From Anthoceros angustus (Eukaryota; Streptophyta; Anthocerotopsida; Anthocerotales; Anthocerotaceae), in assembly GCA_010909165.1 (NCBI GenBank), contig MU008178.1:880369-944368 (forward strand): a DNA stretch of 64,000 bases, given 5' to 3'. Within the stretch, counting starts at the first letter, position 1; every line of letters begins with the position of its first letter. Shown one piece after another: positions 1-12,480 of this stretch. The notes under the pieces are model-generated. The model saw only the letters and a program-made list of their open reading frames with translations. It was not told the origin of the DNA and ran no database searches. The position numbers and the translations under genes were made by a program.

Positions 1-219
1 GTACCGAGGCGTTGATCACACCACCACGTGGGCAGCGGCCACCTACTTTCTCTGCCTTCACGACATGGTCCTACAACTCCCGCTCAAAAGGAGCAAAAAT
101 TTCCTTGCATGTCTTCACCAAACCATTTCTAGCAAAGAGTGTGGGCTGTTCAAAGCAAACTCATTTAAGCTTGTTGCCCAAACTTTTGCGTTCCACATAC
201 TCCCCTCCTCACTGTTTGC

Positions 220-1700
220 GTCCTGAACAACTCTCGGTGAAGGTACTTCTTAACCTTCCACCCATTCACTCTAGTTGGCGCAAATCCCCATCCACCGTAG
301 TTGCGGATCCATTCTCATACTGCCACCACCTCATAAGGTCCCATCCATCTCAACCTAAGCTTCCTAAGTCCATATATGGCTATCATATAGAAGAACCAAA
401 TCCCGGCCATGATAGCTTCTTGCTTCCTCAACTTCCCATCATGCCTATCCTTTCTAAGCTCACAGATTATGAGTTTCTTCTAAAGCATCTTCCCTCGTTC
501 CTCATGCTCTATGAAAGATTCTAGTCTAGCTACGGCTATCTTCTAGTCATCGCTCATCCTCCATGATTCTATAGGTAGGTACTTCAAATTCTCGGCATCA
601 CGGAGACATGCCATATGTTAAATAATAAGGGGTCTTCTTGGTTGTCACCTTCTCTGTCATCTGTAAGCCCATAGCAGAATGTAGCTTAGTGTCCCAATCA
701 TACATGTGAGTCACGATTACCTTGGTCAAGATTGTACACAGCCCATTCGTTTTCTCAAATCAAACCATTCGCTTTGGGATTGTAAGGAGTTGTCTTTCGA
801 TGCCGAATGTTGAAGTAGGTGGTGAGAGTCTCGATCAGTTGAGGAAATGAGTTCCCCATCGACCAACTCAAAAGGACATCCATACCTCGTTATAATGTTC
901 TCAAAGAAACTTCTCTGCGGTCGTCCTTCCTTGTTGCTTGACCTCCACCATCTTTGTACAATAGTCCGTAGCCACCAAGATATATTGCTTCCTTGTCCAT
1001 TGTGTGGGTGGCTTGATTGGACCTACAAAATCTATACCCACTTCTCAAATGGTGCCAAAGGTAGTATGTAGGTGAGAGGCCCTTTGTGTTGACAAAGTGG
1101 GCCTTCCAACCCTCGACACGCATCACACCTCCTAATAAATTCCACACATCCCTCTGCATTGTAGCCCACGAGCTGCATCCAAGACCTTCTTCACGGTGAT
1201 TTGCGTCGAATAATGACCACCAGCCTCTTACGCATGTAAAACACATGACCAAAGCGCTTCTCTAATTTCCGGACATCGCCGAATCTTCTCGTCTGGACCA
1301 AGCTTACAAGACCCCATCCGTAGGCAATAAGGGGCTGTCTTGTGGAGAAAAACAGCTCGCCCTCCCTAGACAAACCATCGGGCATGATTCCATGCTCTAG
1401 AAAATTTCGTACCTCACCATTCAAGTATCTTGGGCATGAACGCCCCTCACGTTCTAATCTCCTCCTTCCACGCATACCACGTCGCCTCCTAGCTCGCCCA
1501 CCAGCAGCCCTGACGGCGTTGTTCCATCCACAAATCCAGTTTCTCCCGCTTTGTCCATGCAAGTTTTGAGCTGCGTTTGCATGCTCCTCCAACAACGTTC
1601 GGATTTCTTCCATTCCTGCTGGTCTAGCCTCGTGTCCAGGTCCAGCTCGTGCTCCCATGGCGACCTCCTCCTGTTGCACCCCATGGCCACCTCATGAGTG
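220..1700 (-). pseudogene. Ty3/gypsy integrase remnant
   Basis: Read on the minus strand, this stretch gives integrase fragments in shifting frames. Around 960-1010 a frame reads YILVATDYCTKMVEVKQ, which fits the integrase core with the first catalytic Asp. Around 780-860 a frame reads TPYNPKANG, the usual motif close to the catalytic Glu. Around 236-330 a frame reads VNGWKVKKYLHRE, like the conserved C-terminal tail of plant gypsy integrases. In its family it would join retroelement cDNA to chromosomal DNA. It lies downstream of the RT/RNase H remnant at 2179-3699, the normal gypsy order. Frameshifts break it, so it is not expected to be functional. The 170-aa plus-strand frame at 12-524 is its antisense shadow. 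The element's 3' LTR would lie left of the window. Confidence 0.75.
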
Positions 1701-2178
1701 ATTTCCCATGAATCGCCATTTTCTTCTCCTGCTTTTGCTCAAGCTTCATGGGATGCATCTCCTTCCTCGCCCTCTGGCGCACCTACCTCCCTAGGGCCTT
1801 CTCCTCCGGCCCCATGGCGCCTGGCCTCGCCAAGTGGGGCGCCTTTTCTTTTGCTTGAACCGGCGCTCCCATATCCGCTTCTTTCTTTTGCCAACGCTGG
1901 CCTCCACTTGCAGCCCTCCTGACTGCTCACCCTTGAGGAGCATTCCAGCCTCCTCCTCGCGCCCATACTGGCGCCCTTTTATCCCTCTCGGTTCCAGTTG
2001 TCTGCTGCGCCTTTCCTGCACAACGCCCTTCTTGCTCATTTGACCTCTGGCAACAAGGCTTGCTGATCAATGCTTAGGCCGCCCACAACATGCTCACGTC
2101 CTCCCCTTGACCCGGCCGTGGCAACCAACTCCTCGTCAGGAAATCGGTCATCTGTGGCTTCAAGTCGCTCTCCAGTTT

Positions 2179-3699
2179 TCAGACGAGAAATGAAATCGAT
2201 TCGATGCGCTTCCCTGGCCTAGTTTCTACGTCATAATCAAACTCTTGCAGCAGTAGTACCCACCTGGCAATCCTTCCTGACAACCGCTTGTTCACAAGGT
2301 ACTTCAACGCAAAATGGTCAACATGAAGCGTCACTTTGCAAGCAAGATAGTGCCTAAACTTCTTACGGAGTAAATGATACCAAGACCCTCTCGCTCGTGG
2401 TTGAGTAGTTCTTCTCGCATCCGTGAGATCTACCGCATAGAAAATCGGATGGTCCCGTTTCTTCTCGTCCTTACGGCTTAAGATGGTCCCAATGGCATAA
2501 GCGGACACATCCACGTATACATGAAACGGTTTCTCCCAATCGGCGAATGGTGCGCCACCACGCCCTTCACCCTGAAAAGCCTCTGCCTTGCGTCCATTCG
2601 AAAGGTGTATCCTTCTTGGTCAATTGGGTCCTTCTTAGCAAAATCCTTGATGAACCTGTAATATCCTACCGTCCTACAAAGGCACTGCCTCACCGTTTGG
2701 GGTGCGTCCATCTCAGCTATAACTGCCACCTTCTCCTTATCTACCTGCAATCCTCTTACTGAAACTCGATGTGCCAACAAAATACCTTCCGTCATGCCAA
2801 AATAACACTTCCCTGGATGAAGCTTCATGTTGGACTCCCTGCACTTCTGAAAACACTGTCTTAGGTGCCCTAGGTGCAGCTTCCTCCTGCCAAACACGCA
2901 AAAATCATCCAGAAATACCTCCATGAACTTCCGCAGAAAATCTCGGAAGATAGCATTCACCACACGCTGAAAAGTGGCAGGAGCGTTGCACAAGCCGGAA
3001 GGTAGCTTGGAATAAGCGTAAGTGCCCCAATCGGTTGTGAGCGTAGTCTTGTCTGGTCCTCCCTCCTCAACGAAATCGATTGTAACCCGAGTACCCATCT
3101 AGAAATACATTTCATGGCCACCGTGTCAAAGACTGTCCATGAAAGGCAAGGTGGTGGTCCTTCTTCGTTGCTTCATTAAGCTTCACGAACCGACACACCG
3201 TACCTTCCCTGTTTCTTAGGTACAATTACAATGGGGCGACCCACTCGGTAAGCACCGGATAAATCACCCGGCTTCCAAGTATTGGTCCGGTGATCCTTGA
3301 CCATAGAATACTTGGGATTCAGCTGTATTGCTTGATCCTTACAGTCTGCCCTCCTTCAAATCGATTGTGTATCCCCAATTCTTCCGAATTCACATGTCGA
3401 ATCTTGAAGGCAAACACATCGACATATTCTCTAAGGACCCTACGAAATTCTTCTTTTTCTACCACTCCTAGATGCCTGGAGATCTTGACCACCTTGCCGG
3501 GTTCTAGCTCCAAGTCCTCTACTGCGTCTGGATCTACATAAGTCCCTTCCGGACTGCTACCTGCACTATTCCCTGATCCTTCGTCGGGGAAATCGCGATC
3601 ATAGGCTCTACCCTTCCAGAAGGCTACTCCTTCTCTATGTGCCTCGTCCTCTGACTCCTCCTCTACGACACCATCTACTTGTAGGCAGGTGTACACCAA
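2179..3699 (-). pseudogene. Ty3/gypsy reverse transcriptase and RNase H remnant
   Basis: Three minus-strand frames form one broken pol segment. 3319-3699 holds the RT N-terminus (EFRRVLREYVDVFAFK). 2478-3098 holds the RT palm, with LPSGLCNAPATFQR followed by the catalytic motif VFLDDFCVFG, then the connection domain. 2179-2514 holds RNase H (DVSAYAIGTILSRKDEKKRDHP, then LHVDHFALKYLVNK and RIARWVLLLQEFDYDVETRPGKR). The family role is to copy element RNA into DNA and degrade the RNA template. FLDDF rather than YVDD fits the Tat/Athila-type side of plant gypsy elements; that placement is inference. Small frameshifts separate the segments. The same family type recurs in the nested element at 43.1-44.3 kb but the two are not close copies. 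Confidence 0.85.
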
Positions 3700-6600
3700 C
3701 TCAGATTTTATGCCACCTCAGCGGGGTCCTCGGCTCGGTCACCCCAAGAGCTCACCCCGTACTACCGAGGTGTACCCATCGGATGAGCGGACTCCCCTTC
3801 ATAGGGTGCCTTGCTCCATGACACAAGCGACCTCGCAGCCCTACCCTACATGACTTAAATGTAATGCAGCGGACCAAATCAAAGACACAAGCGATACAAC
3901 CAAGGCACGCCTATCAAAACCTTGTAGCCTAGATCGACATCGGCCTCATGACAATGTAGGTAAGATGGAATGTGAGACCACCAATCACGGTTGGCACATT
4001 TCGGCACCCCAAAGGTTTCCTCCTTGTTTGATCGCCATCCTCAAGAACACTCGGATTGGGTTAAACTTGGTGAAACCAAGGCGATGGCTGTCTCCTCTGT
4101 CATCAAGTTGACTCGAACCCGAATCTAATGGCACATTAGGCACCAAGCGACTGCAATCTCAATTTCAATCTCGGCGCTCCCAAATCAACAAGTTCAACCA
4201 CATTTACCTCCACCGGCCTCCTTCGTCCCCATGGGTTGAGGATCCCCTAATCGCTTCCTTCACAATTTTGCGGGATCTTGGACTCACATAAACAATTGTC
4301 TCAAGTGACCACAAATTCTCGGTCAAGCAATGCATCGTGGCGGAGATCTTGTCCGGCAATGTTTCCTCCCCGTTTGTAGCCTTGATGCTGGTCGACTCCG
4401 ACCTTATTGGTAAACTCCTCACACTCTTGGTCCCTCCAAAGCAGCCCGATTCAGTTCGCCCATGTTGGCCAATGCACAACTATGTCATGGAATCGCGGAT
4501 CGGTGGTCCCAGGTCTCAAAAGTTGAGTCTGGTGAGGCACGTACTACGGTGCGGTGTGGCCAGGTATTTGGCCCACTCATGTGGCGATCCAGTGTCATGT
4601 TTGGGGTTGGCTCCTTTGGTTGATCAGATGCCTCTCACGTGGCGACTTCTTTGTTTCGGCCCCAGTTTTGATTCCACTCAGCGACATGGGTCGGATTGGT
4701 GGTGGCCACAAGGTGGGCACCCATGTGTGGCTACGGCTCAACAAGGCCGACCTACAACTCATTGTGTTGAAGATCGCAATGCGGTGGAAGAGGATACCCG
4801 AGGCGGTGGAAGAGGATACCGAGCGGGAGGATACCGGGTTTTCTACACGAGACTCGAGGTCGTGCGGTGGACACCACCTTGTGCATGATGATGAAACTAC
4901 GGGCATCAAGAATGACACCGCTTGTGAGACGAACCACGCAACTAGAACTTGTGTGCCGTCTGTGGAAGTGACCACGGATCAGAGCGGAAGATGAGGTGGA
5001 GGTGCCCGGCAAGGATGGGGAGGCGTGACCACTATGGCGGTGGCTTTGCAGTGGTATGGATGTGGCCACTTGTCTTTGTTCAATGGCGATTCTCGCGGTG
5101 AAGCGGCCACTATGTGTCGAGCCATGAAGTGGCTATTGTCATTCATAAGGATGCGGAGAAATCGCCACTTCCGCATCGCACGAAGTGGTGGAGGTATCGG
5201 TGGGCGTCGGTCTTTGCGTAGAAAAGGCAAGCGGGCAGACTCAGAACTTTGAAGCGGAAGGGTGCCTCAAGTCCGGGAGACCCGTCCCAAGAAAGCTTCA
5301 CAAAGTGCCATGGTGGAACAACCGGCGGGTTTGGAATTTGGTCGTCACATGTGAGATAACTTCATGGTGCGTTCGAGGCACGGTAATAAAGAAAGTTACA
5401 TGGTATGTATTGCGTTGCTGAGCCCATGGTCACATTAGCGCAAGCGAAGATCCAGTGGGGTGGTGAGATTTTTGCGGTGAAAAGGTTGTGAAAGGTTACT
5501 ACTATGAGCGGTGCCTCGACAAAGTGCCTACCATCGGATTCGAGGCCACGTGGTGACCCAATAATGAAGGCGCATCACGACCACGAAGTTTCCAATGGTA
5601 GCTATTCCGGGGCCAATGAGAAGAACAAGAACACTCCAGACTCGGCTCTCTGCTGGATATAGAACATGGTTGGATCAAGTTGTGGCGACATAGCGTAAAG
5701 GGAGGGTCTGCTGCAAAATATACATGGGCTTGCTTTGTTCTTAGTCCAGTGGTCACTTTTTGTCAAGGCTTGAGACGTGTGTAGGATCTTGTGGATGGAC
5801 AGTGTGTGCAAGCATCCATAATTGGCATAGATGTGAATCCTTGCACTTTTGACAATCATGTTACTTGTGGGAGAATGCACCTGGTTTTTGTGGGTCTGTG
5901 AAGCAATTCTCCGTTTGTAGTTCTTAGCAACGTTGGGAGGAAGCTACCGGTTGTAATTGCTCAATTACGAGCAAACCCGGCGAGAAAAGAGGGCCTCGGA
6001 TGGTCTCTAAACAATGCCTCAGGCCGATCCGATTCGAGCTCGTGGCGGACACATATGCAATTCCAATGACACGATTAGTTTAATGACACGGCCATGTAGA
6101 CATTTTGTGGGAGAACACACAACAAAGAAAGAGCTCTTGAGAACCAGCTTTAACATGAAACCAAAGATCCAAAATATGCCACACCACCGATTTCACCGCC
6201 ACCCTCGTGGCCCAAAGTCGATGTAATGTACAATGCCACAAAACAAGCATCAAGGGATGCCTCCGCCATCCACCCATTGTCACACAACCTATCTAGTGTC
6301 GTGGATGTGCGAGCTAGCCAGACGGAAGGAACTTGTTGCCCGACCTCGGGTGGCGCCCTCAATCTATCACATCGCCTGTCCTCCTCGCTTGAGTCCCCCT
6401 GAAGCTGTGCGGTCGGTGCCTTTGTCAAACCACCTCCATGATGTGCGGCGTGCAGCGGCGGTGGAAGGCTTGGCATATGGGGCCACACGATCTCGGACCT
6501 TCTTCCGATGGCGCTTGCGTGCCTTGGCCCGTTCCATTCGATGCAAGTAGTGTGCGGCCAAGGTGACTAGCGACTTTCATCATTGACAAATGGTGATACT

Positions 6601-7985
6601 CACCTCCCGGCGAAGAGGGTGCCTGGGCCAGCTTGCCTAATCCGGCTTGAAGATTCCATGTCCCTCCCCACCAACCACCTCCTCCCAAGTGCGCTTCCAT
6701 TGCATACAAGCGAAGTCCGCCGTCAGTCTCCACAAAGGACAAAGGCGGGCTAGCTTGCGTGGTCTCTGAAGTGCTTGCGGCTTTAAATTGCCAATCGGAG
6801 GCCACTCGTGTGCATAAGGCCACCGAAGGGTGGGTGACATGATTACTGTAACATGCCCAAGTGTAAGGAAAGCAAGGCAGATGGCCAATCATTGGCGATA
6901 GATTTTGAAAATTCGACCTCGATCCTTTCAACTTATCGAAGCATAGGGGACCAAAGATTTTGAGGCCAACGTGACCAAGAGTCCGACATGAAGAGTGCAT
7001 GGAGTCCTTTGTTTGCAATGATTGAAAATGGGAAAACTAGGGCCATTTACCCAGAGATAAAGAATTTCACAACAAGCCGGTGAGCGATGGCAGGAAGCAA
7101 TGTCAAACACATCCACAAAGTTCTTAACGCCGGCTTCATGCTTGCTATAGCCCACTACAACTTCTCGCAGCGTGTTGCTGTCTTCAAGGACAACACATGA
7201 ACTTGAAACCACTGGTATCGCTTACCACCGCTGGCGTCCTCTTTCGTGTTTTCAAACCTATTTGTTATTGCCGTTAGAACCTTCAACATGTGGACAATCA
7301 ACCTCTTGGTCGGGGTTGCAAGTCACCCAGCCTCCCGAGTCATAGACATTGTCTCGGTTTAGGCGGATCACGCACCAATGTTTGAATTTTGTCCAGAACT
7401 CCTTTTGCACCTTGAAGGCCTCGAAGCTAGTAACCTTGAATGTCATGCTCCAACTTGAATTTGCACATAGGCGCAGTGCGCTATGCGTCCACGACACCCA
7501 CCGGCTCGGAAGCACTCACGGATCCCGCGGCACGCCAGCAAATTCTAACGTGCCTTCATTAGCATTCCTACGGTCCTAGATACCCCAACTCCCAAGTCGG
7601 ATCGGTGCTTTGAAAGATCCAAAGGATACAAGCTTGACATTCCATGCGGAATCACAACATGCACGGCCTGCGTGCCTCCTTACGAACCATTATCCTCATC
7701 AAGCACAAGCGTGACGTGAATCGAAAAGCATCCTCCTCACATTCAACGTCTTGATGCAGGGGAAGGTGAGTAGACACTTCTGGCCGGTCGCCGTCTCCCC
7801 TCCTCCCGAAGTTTGGTTTGCCATGGACCCTCACGCCCCGGCCCCGGTGTGAATGAAGAGTCCACGTCCGTAACACCGCGCATGCACTAACAACGCCGCA
7901 CTAACCCGGACTGTCCGTCAAAATAAGCGGTAAGAAGGATTGTGAGAAAGCGGCACGTCTGGAGTAACCTAACAAGCGGAGTAAC
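3700..7985. other. 4.3 kb unresolved, probably decayed mobile-element DNA
   Basis: I see no recognisable protein domain here. Open frames are short, overlap on both strands and change frame often. The longest is 197 aa on the minus strand at 6425-7018 and resembles nothing I know. The segment lies directly upstream, in element orientation, of the minus-strand gypsy pol, so protease, gag, leader or LTR sequence of that element could be hidden here; that is inference from position only. Confidence 0.3.
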
Positions 7986-7989
7986 CTAA

Positions 7990-8465
7990 CCATCCCCATC
8001 ACCACATCCCACATCCCCACATCCCATCCCATCCCATCCCCACATCCCACATCCCCACATCCCACATCCCATCCCATCCCCCATCCCATCCCACATCATC
8101 CCATCCCACATCCCACATCCCCACATCCCATCCCACATCCCATCCCATCCCATCCCCACATCCCACATCCCATCCCACATCCCACATCCATCCCCACATC
8201 CCATCCCCATACACATCCCACATCCCACATCCCCACATCCCCACATCCCATCCCATCCCACATCCCCACATCCCATCCCATCCCACATCCCATCCCCACA
8301 TCCCATCCCCACATCCCCACATCCCATCCCCATACCCACATCCCATCCCACATCCCATCCCCACATCCCACATCCCACATCCCCACATCCCACATACCCA
8401 CATACCCATACCCACATCCCACATACCCCTACCCACATACCCACATACCCACATACATACCCATC
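7990..8465. repeat. CATCCC/CACATCCC minisatellite
   Basis: About 475 bp made almost only of interleaved CATCCC, CACATCCC and CCCCATCC units, degrading to CATACCCA toward 8400-8465. The complementary strand is runs of GGG and GGGG separated by AT or TGT, so it is strongly strand-asymmetric and could form G-quadruplexes. The long minus-strand frames across it (repeated GMWGCGDVG peptides) are a by-product of the repeat and not genes. Confidence 0.95.
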
Positions 8466-8539
8466 TGAGTTTTATCAAACTTGAGCTCCCACTCCCGCAC
8501 ATCTATTAGGGCATGAGCATATCGACAAAGCGAGCGTTA

Positions 8540-9050
8540 TAGCACGAATTTGGGTCACAAGTCTTGAGCCAAAAACATTTTGTAAAGCATGCCTGACCTT
8601 GCCTGCAGTGTGACAACATAGTCTAGTAAACTCGGCACCCGAAGCGGTGACAACATAGATCGAAAACGCGGCCCCGGGCAATGTGAAAATAGAAACCTGG
8701 GGCACGGCGGCTTATTAATTCGTTGTCCTCCTCGCGATGCAGTGTTCATCCAATCGGGTTGTGCTCATCTCAAGACGCAGAATGAACATGATCTATCAGC
8801 GAAACATATATCGGCAAAACCACTAGCACGAATTTGGGTCACAAGTCTTGAGCCAAAAACATTTTGTGAAAGCTGACCTTGCATGCTGTGACAACATAGT
8901 AACCGAAGCGGTGACAACATAGCGGTCGATCGCGCGGCCCGAACAATGTGAAAATAGCATCATCGGGCACGGCGCATTGGCGTTCTCCGCGCGATGCATT
9001 GATCGAATCGGGTTGTGCTCATCTCAAGACCACGCATTGATCATGAACCA
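8540..9050. repeat. Direct tandem duplication, unit about 250 bp
   Basis: The segment starting TAGCACGAATTTGGGTCACA at 8540 starts again at 8824. Both copies continue through matching blocks such as GTGACAACATAG, AATGTGAAAATAG and GGTTGTGCTCATCTCAAGAC. The second copy is shortened by scattered small deletions. No gene is evident in either copy. Confidence 0.85.
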
Positions 9051-9179
9051 CGAACTTGACTTCGGTAAGAGTACTCACCTTCCTCGGTTGCTTTCATAGA
9101 CATAGGCGTGACTTGTTCACAGGCTGGTTAGCCTATATGGACTTCTCCATTGCCCATGTGGTGCCATTGTGAACTTGCA

Positions 9180-10860
9180 TGTCCGAACAATTTGGTAAAA
9201 TGCATTCCTCCGGATCCCAAGGCAAGCTATACAGACTCGGGCAAATGCTTTTCCAACATATAGTATTGTCCGACAACCACCTCCTCCCACTGGAATTCTC
9301 TTTTACTCCAAGGGCAATACAAGACTCGATGCGTGTGCTTGGCCTTAGTGCAAGTCACAGTAAAAATCCAGCCCTTCATGCAGTGCAAGACAAGGAAGTT
9401 ATCTCCAACTTCCAAGATATCGCCATCTCGAGACATCATCAACATCATCATCCTGCTTCAATTGTTGGAAGTGCGATCAATCATCGGTCGAGGACTTGCG
9501 TCAACCGCTTGTTTATGCAGGGCCGGCTGTCCATGAGGTGTGATTCGCGACCTCAAAAGCCGCATGAGGCACCATTTCACCGAATGGTTGCTCTCCATAC
9601 ACTGCGAAACATGCAAGGCTCCGCATTCGCATTGCGTGGGGTCATGCATGTCACAACCCCTCTGTGCATTTGCTTGGATCCGGTGTGGGGTCCAAATTTG
9701 TTTGGTTTACCTCTGTCTTTCCAATGAGCCAAAAAAACGGTGAAGCATGATCAGCACTTGCATAAGAGTGGTTGCAAGAGAGATGTTTTGTGCAGTACTC
9801 CACCACATCTGCATTTTCCATCCCGGATGGGGACGACTCTGCATCAGCACGCTTCAAGATGGCACACCATCGTGCTCCCCTTCCGTGCCCACTTCCAAAA
9901 TAAGACCAAAGCATGTTGCACCACCGTGATGCTAGGATACCGAGCAATGAAGTAGCTAGGTCGACACGCTTTGAATTGGCTAGTATCGGCCCGGCACCGG
10001 TGTTCTCGAGGTTGAGGGAATCCGCATCCGCATCCACGCCACGCTTTTGTAAGCAGTGTTGCACAAATAGAGTGTCATGGACCATGTCATCGCTAATATA
10101 AAAGTGATAGTACTTCTCAATTGATGCGGTCCTCTGCATCAACGGGCCATTGCTAAAAACCAACACCAAAATAGTAACTCTCGTTACGCGGTGCATGGAT
10201 TGAATCTCATTCGGACCCCAAATGCATAGTTCGATCGAAACCACAACATCCTGTGGGAACCATTCGAGACAATGTCGAACTCTATCCCACCGCCTGGATG
10301 TAATCATGAAGAAACTCCTTCACCTTATACTCCACAAACACGGAAGGATGTGTTTCCCTAAACACTAGTTTGATCCTTTTCTTGTCGTTGCCATCGCATC
10401 CTTTCCGACTACGATATTGAAAGCAGCCACTTAAGAAACATTTGCGAATATCCAAACATGTCTCGAAGGCGGAAGGAAGTGTGTTGACACCACACACATG
10501 TTCCTAGCAAGCATGCGAGAATGCCAGCGCATCCTCACCCTTTGCACAAAGAACACGCTCACATAGTGTCCGACTAAGCCAAACAAGTGGAGGCGTTACA
10601 ATGAAGCTCTTAGCCAAAAGGATGAGCACACACAGAACAATGACGCGGGTGAACCACAGGCTGCCGGAGGTTATTGAAGGCATCTTTAAGGAGCCATTTC
10701 CACATGGTAAATGCAAGCCGAGATTGCGCTCTTGCAAGCTCTTAACAAAGAACTTCAACTTCTCGAATGACCGTTGCCCAACTTGTATTTCCGGGTGTTC
10801 TTGGCGAGCGAAGGTAGAACTCCGTCGCACATGTCACGAAGAACACACCAATAAGAAACC
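9180..10860 (-). pseudogene. Decayed transposase-like gene of a moss/lycophyte mobile-element family
   Basis: Minus-strand frames in the right order give a degraded protein. Near 10,750-10,830 is HPEIQVGQRSFEKLKFFVKS. Near 10,300-10,500 is CGVNTLPSAFE and later KKRIKLVFRETHPSVFVEY. Frame 9651-10307 holds NEIQSMHRVTRVTILVLVF, YYHFYISDDMVHDTLFVQHC, LWSYFGSGHG and ENADVVEYCTKHLS. Frame 9227-9451 holds ILEVGDNFLVLHC and WEEVVVGQYYMLEK. From memory, these blocks occur in this order in many uncharacterised, repetitive proteins of mosses and lycophytes. The repetitive occurrence and the DDE-like spacing of acidic residues suggest a transposase, but this is inference. At least three frame changes show it is broken. 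Terminal inverted repeats were not found. Confidence 0.6.
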
Positions 10861-10869
10861 TCGGTAAAA

Positions 10870-12480
10870 GCAACACCAAACCCACAATGGAGGCCACATG
10901 GAGTCGCGGATCATATGTGAGCATAGGACATTGGGGTCAAACATGCAAGCTTGGGTCCCGGTGGCGTAAGCACAAACATGTAACACACTCGGTTCCATTT
11001 GTCTTTGTTGGCGCAGGTCACCACTTAGTTGCCCAAGGAAGACACCCTACGGTTGTATGAGGAAACACAAGCGGTTAGAAGGACCCAAGACCGTCCTTGG
11101 ATCGGCAACAACCTAGACACAAATCTCGAAACCTAGCAAGCCAAACTTCACATTCGTCCTTGAGAAGAACGACCTACAATCAACACTTCAAACTCAAGTC
11201 GGACAATTCCACACATACGAGTCGTGATATGTTTGATGAACGTTTTGTGCTATTCGCAACCGCTTGGTATCTTTTGTGTTGGATGAAGGGGCGGGATTCC
11301 CAAAAGTGGACGATGGTGGCCTTAACATGTGGCGAAAGGATGTCGATCTTGATCTCCTTCCATCACCCAACCAGATCTCACGGAGGCATGCCCTCCCGCC
11401 TTGTGCTTAGGCTCGATGGATCGCCTCCTGCGACTCCAATGTGGTGGGAAAGCGTAGCAACAAGGTGATTGTCTTGGAGATCTTGAGATAAAATGACGTT
11501 GAACAGGTGTTCCTTGCTCGCAAATGGTCTCCAACTTGAACGCCTTCAAGTTTGTGCAAGCCTCACGCACATTCTTCAACAACAATGCTCCTAGTTGGAT
11601 CTCTTTTGCATCCTTTGTAGGGCCTATACAACTTGAGAAGTGGTAGGTGACTAAACACCTCCAAGATGTCTCTCGACTTTCGCCGTGTATGCGAGGCATA
11701 AAAGCGATTGGCTAGTGTGAGCCACTTCTTGTTCGACGAGCATTCCCTAATACGAGTGGTGCAAGAGCCGCTCTATGCTACATGTTGATGTTTTGACGCC
11801 TCTCCTTCAACTCTCCCGGAGCATCCTCCTCTCCTTGGCGCTGCTGGAGGACGTGACTCCTCGTTTAACGCTCTGTCCACCTCCGGGATGTATCCCTGCC
11901 TTCTTCTTCCACACCACGGACACCACTTCACGTGAAGCACCTTGGTGTAGTGCTTCACGCCGTTGTGGCGACGTTTGGCTGCGCCCATCGACTCCGTTGT
12001 TGGGAAGGTGACCGAGCCATAGCCGTCCCAAAAACAGCCAAGGGTTTGGCACCACCTCAACGCCACGGCACTATCCACCGTGTTGAAGACACCGCCCCGC
12101 ACTATCCACCAACCCAGTAGCGGACCTACTTGCAACTTGGCGCCGTCCGAACGATCCTCCTTCCACCACGTCCTCCACATGTAGCCAGAGCTTGTCACGA
12201 TTACCGGCCTAGCCGAGTTCAAGTTTGAGCTCCGGAGCTTGTCACGATTACCGCCTAGCCTCTGAGTTCAAGTTGAGCTCTACACCTAGGTCATTTGCCG
12301 GCTAGCGGTATGCACGTACTCGATCCCTTTGCACCACATAATGATATTCTATGTTGATTATTAAACTCGGAGCATTTGAAGGCGTGCGTTGGCGGGCCCG
12401 TTCCTGGGCCACGAGTTCGTGAAATGAAGCGGCAAAAGGTCAGCTATGTGGGGACATTGTCCTTAAACAAGTTGAATTTT
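10870..12480. other. No recognised gene; short local duplication near 12.19-12.29 kb
   Basis: Only short frames are present, the longest 149 aa on the minus strand at 11773-12222, without a domain I recognise. A ~48-bp segment beginning GAGCTTGTCACGATTACC is repeated directly near 12,190 and 12,237. Part of this stretch may be the N-terminal half of the transposase-like gene to its left, but I could not match it. Confidence 0.35.

Noticed and set aside
12-524. 170-aa plus-strand frame
   Set aside because: Antisense of the gypsy integrase C-terminus, which gives recognisable motifs on the minus strand.
4337-5069. Plus and minus frames of 105-183 aa
   Set aside because: Overlapping frames on both strands with no recognisable motif and no start or promoter context.
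6425-7018. 197-aa minus-strand frame
   Set aside because: No domain and no supporting context. Kept only as part of the unresolved segment.
7986-8502. Overlapping 108-167 aa minus-strand frames rich in Gly, Met, Trp, Cys and Asp
   Set aside because: They are translations of the CATCCC minisatellite in different frames.
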